Shown in pieces: positions 8,501 through 15,046 of a stretch of DNA of 15,046 nucleotides; position 1 is the first letter of the stretch, and every line of letters starts with the position of its first letter. Made by a program: the position numbers and the translations under genes. The notes under the pieces are model-generated. The model had not been told where the DNA came from. It made no database searches and was given only the letters and a program-made list of their open reading frames with translations. Source of the stretch: Isohypsibius dastychi (Eukaryota; Tardigrada; Eutardigrada; Parachela; Isohypsibiidae). The stretch spans positions 1 to 15,046 of the forward strand of contig JAQIWT010000797.1 in assembly GCA_034696485.1 (NCBI GenBank), read 5' to 3'.

Positions 8501-8781
8501 TGATTCGAATCTAGTCCCCAAAATTCCAGCTCTTCCTCAAAGAGAGGTCCACATACGTCAGTCGGATAATGGAGTTTTCCAGAGCGATAATAATTGAGTA
8601 CTTGTGCGAATACACCGGGATGGCGATCAAAAAAGTATTCATTGAGTACGGGATCGTAATTAGCCAGAGCTTCCGTGAGCCGGCTTAGACGTGTCGCCGG
8701 GATCTTCTTCAAAGTGGCCTTATATGTCTCATGACGGATGCCTCCGACATTTAAAATTACACGATTCTCTGAGTCGTTCAT
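5450..8781 (-). CDS. Shaw: Shaw-class (Kv3) voltage-gated K+ channel, complete
   Basis: Six exons are inferred: 8781-8452 (T1), 8386-8207 (rest of T1 and linker), 7434-6862 (S1 to the pore turret), 6757-6730 (28-nt pore microexon), 6067-5786 (filter, S6, tail) and 5598-5450 (C-terminus). They total 1,542 nt, 513 residues, against about 500 for insect Shaw. The T1 domain starts [10 protein letters not shown] and carries the zinc motif HX5CX20CC (His71, Cys77, Cys98, Cys99), which marks Kv2-Kv4 rather than Shaker. S1 lies at about 171-190, S2 at 226-248, S3 at 260-277, S4 at 289-318 ([11 protein letters not shown]), S5 at 324-347, the filter TTIGYGDM at 372-379 and the S6 gate PVP at 404-406. 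A basic KKRRR and a Pro/Gly-rich tail follow. The family forms tetrameric, K+-selective channels in neuronal membrane. The C-terminal exon fits because its strong poly-pyrimidine acceptor and phase 1 both match. An extra N-terminal exon is likely (see 8,899-8,911). Confidence 0.93.
6512..6519. promoter_or_regulatory. Perfect CRE palindrome TGACGTCA in a Shaw intron
   Basis: A full 8-bp cAMP-response-element palindrome lies inside the 662-nt intron between the pore microexon and the filter exon of Shaw. CREB/ATF factors bind this word. One such match in 15 kb can arise by chance, so its role is inference. Confidence 0.25.
6730..6757 (-). other. Shaw: 28-nt pore-helix microexon of Shaw
   Basis: The 28-nt exon is bounded by a GCAG acceptor and a consensus GTAAGT donor. 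It encodes EGLWWAIVT plus the first base of the Met codon before the filter. It carries the whole Trp-Trp pore-helix signature. Skipping it would shift the frame and remove the pore helix, so accurate recognition is essential. The second core carries the same residues uninterrupted within its 411-nt exon. Confidence 0.88.
6842..6859. repeat. (CTT)6 microsatellite abutting a splice donor
   Basis: There are six perfect CTT units on the plus strand, read as AAG on the transcribed strand. They begin directly after the donor GT of Shaw exon 7434-6862, so the donor GTAAG merges into the repeat. Changes in repeat length would alter only intron sequence, provided the donor itself stays intact. Confidence 0.8.
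7435..8206 (-). other. Shaw: Long intron separating T1 exons from the channel core
   Basis: The 772-nt intron lies exactly between the T1/linker exon and S1. Its donor is GTAAGA and its acceptor TTTAG, in phase 0. It is the largest intron of the gene and the place where the second core could be substituted. It holds AT-rich sequence with no further Shaw exon that I can see; short reading frames inside it look incidental. Confidence 0.75.
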
Positions 8782-8898
8782 AATAATAGAGTCTGTGGCA
8801 AAGGCACTTGTTTTTACGGAAACCAACTGTCCATCAGCATGCAATCACGCTGCCCGAGAAGGAGGATAACTTGGCGTCCAACGGCGTCCCATTCCTAC

Positions 8899-8911
8899 CA
8901 ATCTTGTACAT
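8899..8911 (-). CDS. Shaw: Probable short N-terminal coding exon of Shaw
   Basis: The ATG at 8,911 (context AAGCCATGT) encodes M-Y-K-I and one extra base, then a GTAGGA donor. A CACAG acceptor with a pyrimidine-containing lead lies at 8,793. Joining them (106-nt intron) reads MYKIDSII directly into the MNDSEN start of the T1 exon without a stop. This would give a 521-residue protein. An acceptor at 8,959 (TTGCAG) would make the whole exon 8,958-8,899. The alternative is initiation at the internal ATG at 8,781, as in a simple 5'-leader arrangement. Confidence 0.45.
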
Positions 8912-8958
8912 GGCTTCCCTTCCGGCTGAATAATGCTGGATAAAGCACTTTTCAATGC

Positions 8959-11288
8959 CTGCAATGTGGTTGGAGAAAATCAATTTTTGAATGATCGGGA
9001 ATAGAAATGATAGAGACTTGTGATCACCGATATATTATATTGATTGCTCATTTAAAAGTAGAAGAGATTCTTTCTATTTCCTGGAGGAAAAGATGGTTGT
9101 TTCCAATTAAAGCGTCTTGTCTTACATCCCTTAACTGTCAATATTATTGATGAGCTAGTCACTCTGACACATTAAAGGTCTGCTTGTCTCACATACTCCC
9201 GATTCTTTCTCCCTCTTTTTCCCACTGACTTCCGCTTGCCTAGGTCATCGTTAGGAATTTAATCGAAAACTTCAAGCCTCCCTTCGGTCTACACTTGAGA
9301 AACTCTTTCGATAAAGCTCGATACTGGGCAAGAATAACAGAGCGATTCAAGTACAAGTTGTACAACATTCCCGGATTAAAAATCACAGAATAAACAACTA
9401 AAATAGATTATCTTATTGTTAATAAGCTGTTTAAAATCTTCAATGTGTCACAGTTTTTCCATCGGCATGAGGATAAAAATAAAGTGATGAACAAGTCGTA
9501 GGCGAAGTGTGAAGTTAAAGTCAACTCTAATCACTGGGATGAGGAAGATTGGCGAAATGTGAGTGTGACATATTTACTCAAAAACAACACCGAATGGTTA
9601 ATTTGGCAATAACGACAACCTTTTTTATCTGGTTTGAAATTTCTCCGATTCAATTGAATGGACTGAATGGCGGACAATAGGATGGGAGATTAGATTGTTC
9701 TCGATTCATAGCGTAATCGCTTATTGTGGCGTTGTTATTCAGATGCATCCTGCGAAAAAATTAATCTGGGATTGCTCTTTTATTTTCCTGCACGCATTCA
9801 CTCTCATAAAAATACAGTCTAAATTGACGCAACTGTAAATCTGATACGACTAAGTGATCAAACCGGAAGCCCGAAACGGCCTTCTTCAGTCCCTTTGACA
9901 AACTCGCTCTGCAAATTGCTTATTGCTATTCACAAGATGAAATGATTAAATTATACTCACCAGAAAGCAACGGACATGAGAGATCAAAAATCAGACAGCA
10001 TCCTCGACAATAATCAGAACGTAACATTGACGGGATAAGTTGGAAATAACTTGATATTATGGGGCGCCGGTGATTGCGGATGGAAGGAAAAAACAACAGC
10101 AAGAGAGATGTCTTGCGTATTTTAAAAGAGAGAAGGTCCCGCACTGGAATTGAAAAAGCGTCTTTGTTATGCCTAGAAATCGAGTGTCGAGGAGGTCTTG
10201 TCGCTCGAGAGAGATGAAGAAATGCAGCAAAAAATTTTCGCTCGTTTTTCCTTTGCCTGGGAGTTTGTTAGGCAGTAAGGAACAGAGCAAGCATCGTTTG
10301 TTCCTGTACGAGTATATCTGTCTTTCGACATCCGCCTCTGCCGGCTGGTCGCGCGAAAAGTGCAGATTGGGGATGGGGGGAAGAGATCGATAAACTGCCT
10401 GTGGCATAAAAAAGCCACGCACTCGTTTTCCTGATGGAGCCCACGACCACGACCCGCAGTCTCAACGGGTCGAATGCTGCTTGGGAAAACGCTGTGATAG
10501 TTGAACTACTTATCCTGATACTATACTCGTACTCCCAAACACAAGCCACCATCGCCATGATCGGCAATTGATTTCCGACTGAAATCCGACCACTGATACT
10601 GACAGCCCCATTCCCATTTCGCTCTCCACAAAAGTAATGCTTTTATCCGATGAAAAATGTACGGTCTCATTTCTCCAGAAAATAAACCCGCAATGGGCGT
10701 TTGTTGCCAGCCGGAAAATACCTTCCCACTTGAGAAAGAATATGGGGTGGTGACCTTTACGCAATGCTGGAGTTGGCTAGTGCCCGCGGGAAAATTGTTT
10801 CCTGATGACGGAACCTTCAGTGTGAAAGCGTTAAAAAAGTAACAGCTGGGGTCAGCCCACTGATGCAATCATTGACGCACGTCGAACGGCGGGTCAAATG
10901 GGAAGCATAGTGTAAGCCGATCGGGCTTGGAGCGACTGCTAGTTAAATAAGCAGATCTCGTGTGATACTGATTTGAGTTCTCATGGTTTAAAATAAATGT
11001 AATAAATGTGACCTGTGGGCCACTTTGAGAAACTATATTCGCATTGACTAGCACGATCTCAGCTGAAGTCGAAGAAATCAATTTGGTCGTTCACTTAATT
11101 TAACAATAACGACTGGGTTGTTCTAACGTTGATGAGCTTGGTGGCACGGACCCAACTGTTCGATCCATAAATTCATCAAAGTTCGAAGAGCAGTGGAGTG
11201 TGTGCTGCGTGCAGGGAAGATCAGTGGGAATAATTTTGTTTTATCAGTCTACTATAATTCACTTATTTCGTTGGGCCTTTCACTTTAG
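8959..11288. other. Upstream region of Shaw, no established gene
   Basis: No exon with recognisable protein content was found. Roughly 10,050-10,870 is richer in G and C, and in CpG, than its flanks. It is open over long stretches in several overlapping frames on both strands, as expected for GC-richer DNA rather than for one gene. It may contain the Shaw promoter and non-coding leader exons; that is inferred from position only. Confidence 0.35.
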
Positions 11289-11540
11289 GAAGAAACCAAT
11301 ACTCATGAGTTTATTAACATTGAACATCCAACTGAGTCTGTTGGATGGAAATTGTGTTGCGGAGATCGATGGCACAATGATATACCCAGTCACGCTTTCC
11401 CATTCGTTTGTCGATGTGAAACGGATGTACGCTGTGGCCAATTTTATGTCATGCCGGCAGCTTATTTACTTGTTTCATTCGACGACGCGGATACAAGCCT
11501 TTCAGAAAATCCCCCGAATCTTTTCTCAATCAAAAACTAG
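11289..11540 (+). CDS. Possible C-type-lectin-like exon (weak)
   Basis: After a good acceptor (pyrimidine-rich lead, TTTAG at 11,284-11,288) a frame stays open to TAA at 11,540. It encodes a segment containing GWKLCCGDRWHNDIP and then FPFVCRCE. This resembles the end of a C-type lectin domain, where a W-N-D-x-x-C element precedes PF(I/V)CE. The usual Cys after WND is Ser here, and no matching first half of the domain was found upstream. It could be a divergent or broken lectin exon, or a chance frame. Confidence 0.25.
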   Translation, partial: EETNTHEFINIEHPTESVGWKLCCGDRWHNDIPSHAFPFVCRCETDVRCGQFYVMPAAYLLVSFDDADTSLSENPPNLFSIKN

Positions 11541-12873
11541 ACATGTTGAGATCTGCACTTGAAGGGCTGCGTTGGGCCAATCAATACAACTAAAATGCAT
11601 GCCATTATCCGGCCCTATGGGATTCCAGACATCTTGGTTCTCGCACTTGTCAGACCAGTGCTCGGGTTTTGCAGATTTATAACATAGCAAAAAAAGATGT
11701 ATTAGTGAAGTAAAAGTTACTATGCGTGGAGTTCCGGTCAGGGCTCTTTTGTTATTGCTCGCCGACAGTAGAAACATGTTCTAAATAGCAAACTTGCAGT
11801 TAATTTTTTTGCGTTTTCGATGTTCACCTTTTAAGGATTGCCGACACGGAAACCAAGCATTTGCTTCCTGTTCCGAAAGGGGATAACTCAGAATCTACAC
11901 TTTTATTTTCTGATCACACAAAGCGCCACCTAGCGTGAGGTTTATCTGTGGGTTTCGTCAGAGGGCGGTATGTTTGAAAAACAGCCTGTCAACATTGTTC
12001 TTCACATTGTTTCGTAAATATTTTTCGTAAGCTTGTAACACGATATTTTTTTAAACAGATTGTTATCTCGAGTAGGGTTGCATTGTTGGGACAAATAGTC
12101 TTGAACTTAAATAACAAAGATGGCGCCACTTTCAACATGTTAGCGCTTCCGGTTTATTTGCAACAATCTTCACAGGTCATTTTGTTAGAATGAAAAAATT
12201 CTTCTGGAAACTGACGGCGTGATTGAGAATGTGTATTCGAATATGTGGTCAGATTTAGAGGAACGACGAAGCATGTGTTGTTGCTGGTCAGTACTCGAGG
12301 AACTGCTTGCTTGTGTGCAAACGGCGCTGTGGTGCTCAGAAAATAAGCGCGTGAACTATAGGCCAATAAATCATTGGATTGTAAAGTAATTCAATGTGGT
12401 TCTCGTTTCGATGCTTGTATTCCAGAGATGTCGAGATTGAAAAAGTTGACACTAGAAACTGATTTGCGACAGATATTCCGCCTTGGTAGTGGCGAAGTGA
12501 TGATCGATTTCCAGACAGTTCAGTTGGTTACTGATTGAGTTTTTGGTCATTTATTCTTGCTGTTGTTGGGACTATCAACCAGTCATACATTTTGGCAAAA
12601 GATCTGATCACCGGTTTTTGGGCCGGCGCTTTTTGAACGCCGTATTTTTTCGTCCAGCTTCATTCGAATTAAGGGAAAGATCAAAATGTTTTCAAATAAA
12701 AAGAAATGCGATACATTGACATCTACATTTCTCAAAACTTTAAGGCAGGAGGATTTTCGCGTAGGTTGTTCAAAAAGCTGGAATAGTCAAGGTACTAGTA
12801 CCAACAACAGGTGTCGTGCCAAAGTTGTTAATTCTCAGTCTTTGATTTGTCAGTAGTACTACATGCTCAATAA

Positions 12874-12888
12874 AGGTCAAAAAGGTCA
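12874..12888 (+). promoter_or_regulatory. DR3 nuclear-receptor element (AGGTCA n3 AGGTCA)
   Basis: Two perfect AGGTCA half-sites lie in the same orientation, separated by three A residues. In arthropods such direct repeats are bound by nuclear-receptor dimers, for example EcR/USP and related receptors. It lies about 1.2 kb upstream of the Reeler-like exon. The match is exact, but its function is inferred. Confidence 0.35.
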
Positions 12889-13151
12889 ACCTGAAAAGTT
12901 TAGATTTTTGTGATAAGTATTTCCTTTCAGTCAGTACTCAGTAGATAAATAAATTGTGATTTTTTCACAGTTTCCAATAACTAAATACCAGAGATCAACA
13001 AATTCTAATATGACAAACAAATATTGTTTCGTCAACAAAAATCTGCAACAAACTTTGTATTCTGTAGCTGCTCATGTTGTGGATTATACTGAATAGCTAA
13101 TTTCGTGTAGCATACAGAAATTCTGTTCACCCCATTAGGTTCTGGGGCCGG

Positions 13152-13181
13152 ATACACTTTTAATCCATCAAAAAAGTGTAT
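13152..13181. repeat. 10-bp perfect hairpin
   Basis: ATACACTTTT at 13,152-13,161 is exactly complemented by AAAAGTGTAT at 13,172-13,181 around a 10-nt loop. It has no coding context. It may be a fragment of a small inverted-repeat element or simply chance in AT-rich DNA. Confidence 0.4.
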
Positions 13182-14065
13182 TCATCTCTGTTCTGGAAGG
13201 GGGATATTGTTCATCGCTGGGAAGAGAGTAACATGGCCAAGCTGACATAAAATGAAAAATTATGGATCTGACGTGACGCTCTTCCTTTTCTGATCTGTAA
13301 AGAAGTCGACATGATCATCTCAATTTCAATGCAAGCAAAATCGGCTCTTAAAGGCACAGAAGCATGAATGATGCAAAAAATGAGAGTGAAGTCCATATAC
13401 AGTGAGATCCAATATTTCTTTGTTTGATTGGATGCATCGACAACCAGAGAATCTGAGATATTTCTATTCAAAAATACACCGTTTTTATGTCAGAAATGTG
13501 ATGAATTCTAAAAAAATTGAGAACGCCGTGCGTGCTTCAGAACAGGAGCGCTCCACATTTTCTTGAAACCTGGATGACTTCGTTTCTGCAGAAAGTGAGG
13601 CTTTGTGTTCCCTTGGGAATGTAACACGCTGCTTTCAACAAACCATGCTCCTCCCTCCTCCCGTTTGCGGCGGCACGAAGAGAACCCGAAACGGCTTTGA
13701 AACGTTTAACAATAACCATATTAGATCCAGAAAGAAATAGCATCCTGTGCATTTGTAGGAAGACATTTTATCCCAGCGAAAAATATATGGTTGCGAAAAA
13801 ACAGGGAATTGTTATGTGAATAGATTCTGGCTGGTTGTCTATTACAGCAATTAATCATGGAGTATTTTTGGATCTTTATTCATTAACTTCAAAATTCGGA
13901 GTCAACAAGCTTGTTGGAATTTTGTTCTGAATTCCAAAGTTCTAATGTTGCCGGAAATCTTGGCAGGAACTTGGCCGTCTCATCCTTCGCCGATCGTATT
14001 GGATATGAGGATTTGGTCGACCCGACATTAGAATTGGGATATTTAATTGTTTTTTTGATTTTTAA

Positions 14066-14288
14066 ATGATGATCCATCGCGATTTCATTTTACCTGTAAC
14101 GGCGATCCTTTTTCTGTGTCAGCCATTTTTTGTTCAGTGCCTCTCCGACCAATGTCGACAAACTTTCAAACCCCATGCTGATGTACAAAAAACACCGGGA
14201 GACAATGGATTTAGGCTAAGGATAACAAATGCCGCGAACCCATTATCGGAATCTGTCAGCACATATATGCCAGGCTCAGAATATACAG
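14066..14288 (+). CDS. First exon of a secreted Reeler-like protein (partial)
   Basis: An ATG opens a frame with a clear signal peptide: a basic start, then the hydrophobic ILPVTAILFLC stretch, with probable cleavage near residue 25 after VQC. It continues with a Cys, a P-H pair, a FRLRITN strand and a YMPGSEYT motif. This order (Cys, PH, strand, Y-x-PG-x-x-Y) resembles the beginning of a Reeler domain, found in extracellular defence proteins and in FRRS1-type ferric reductases. A donor-like CAG|GTTGGA ends the exon at 14,288 with phase 1; without splicing the frame stops four codons later. The next exon is not recognisable before the window ends, so the rest probably lies to the right. Family assignment is moderate; the signal peptide is well supported. 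Confidence 0.5.
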
Positions 14289-15046
14289 GTTGGAAATTTT
14301 AAGAATTTCTTAGATCATTTGCGGAGCAGACCTTTAGATTGGTCATGGTTAGGATGGGAAACTGGAACCTTAAATTTTCATTGATCGAATTAAATATTCC
14401 GACTTAAGGATGGGGTTTTGTTTTATATTTTTGCATCAAAAATATTGACAGTAATACCAGTTCGGATTGACATTAATTTGACCTAGAACTGGAAACGTTA
14501 CGATGCAAGCGGGAATGAAGGGAAAGTAAATAAACAAAATTAAACACAACTAAGAGGTTACTACCGCACGCAACAAACAAACTTGAAGTCTTTCGATCCA
14601 ACATCTTTGGGTTCAAATTTTTTCCAAATCAAATCTACGTGCGTAATGGGAATAGCAGTTATACGAGATTTTAAATATGAAAATGCCATTCAACGATTTC
14701 TGTTGTTTATCGCGGTGTTGCTAGAGTGAGGCGGCAGCTTCAGCTTTCTTGGAGTTGTGATGATGCCTTTGTTTAAGTGGCTCAATAGCCTAATGGAAAA
14801 AACACCAGCGTAGGCGGAATTCAAATTGGATTAAATCAAGACTAAAATCACAGCATCCATGTCTTCACTTCTAAATAAATATGCAAATCAAGGCGTTTCT
14901 GGTTCTGTGTGTTTTAGCGAATATTGCTTTCAACAGCTTACATTTGACTCGGTATTTGCATAGCCAACAAAATCACTTCACTTTTCAATATATCGCATTA
15001 CAATATTCATTAACCACAACCTTTCAAGCAAAGAGTAGATGTTTTA
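14289..15046. other. Probable first intron of the Reeler-like gene
   Basis: This AT-rich stretch has no exon continuing the Reeler domain that I can recognise. It would be intron if the exon-1 donor at 14,289 is used. No repeats or RNA genes were recognised. Confidence 0.35.

Larger units (their letters stand above)
11541..13886. other. Intergenic region, no gene seen
   Basis: This AT-rich stretch has only short, unrelated frames on both strands. Notable small items are a direct repeat of AGGTCA at 12,874, a 12-bp palindrome at 12,791 and a 10-bp hairpin at 13,152. No tRNA-like, transposase or reverse-transcriptase sequence was recognised. Confidence 0.45.

Noticed and set aside
11526-11777. 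83-codon minus-strand frame with several Cys and Trp
   Set aside because: It resembles a small Cys-rich domain only loosely, overlaps the opposite-strand frame, and matches no pattern I can name.
12120-12143. ATG in a good context (AAAGATGGCG)
   Set aside because: The frame stops after seven codons and no splice donor follows in a useful phase.
13537-13752. 71-codon minus-strand frame
   Set aside because: No signal peptide, domain or splice context supports it; it is likely a chance frame.

Overview
The window looks like animal, most likely arthropod, nuclear DNA. The genes are split by canonical GT-AG introns, many only 50 to 190 nt long, in AT-rich surroundings. The best-supported protein is a Shaw-class (Kv3/KCNC) voltage-gated potassium channel that closely resembles the insect Shaw protein as I remember it. 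I cannot name the species. A springtail or another small arthropod with short introns would fit, but that is a guess.

Layout. From 1 to about 1,300 there is sequence downstream of a gene, including a GC-rich double hairpin at the left edge. From 1,299 to 2,718 on the minus strand is a second Shaw channel core (S1 to S6 plus C-terminus, six exons) with no T1 assembly domain. From 3,179 to 4,537 on the minus strand is a complete six-exon cytosolic sulfotransferase. From 5,450 to 8,781 on the minus strand is a complete Shaw gene with T1, S1 to S6, pore and C-terminal exon. A likely short N-terminal coding exon lies at 8,899 to 8,911. From about 8,960 to 13,886 no gene can be established; a GC-richer, CpG-rich block at about 10,050 to 10,870 may hold the Shaw promoter and 5' leader. 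A weak lectin-like exon candidate lies at 11,289 to 11,540 on the plus strand. From 14,066 on the plus strand starts the first exon of a secreted, Reeler-like protein whose remainder is not visible.

How the parts relate. The two Shaw cores share an exact entry point: a splice acceptor in phase 0 immediately before S1. The T1 exons of the upstream gene could therefore be spliced in frame either to their own core or, across about 5.5 kb and over the whole sulfotransferase gene, to the second core. The alternatives are that the second core is a separate T1-less gene or a partial duplicate. Its frame, selectivity filter, S4 arginines and PVP gate are intact, and its splice sites are canonical, which argues against decay. 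The two cores share no intron position within the S1-to-C-terminus region, apart from one pair offset by 7 nt beside the selectivity filter.

Limits. Exon joins were deduced by hand from splice motifs, reading phase and remembered family alignments. No search, transcript data or alignment was run.
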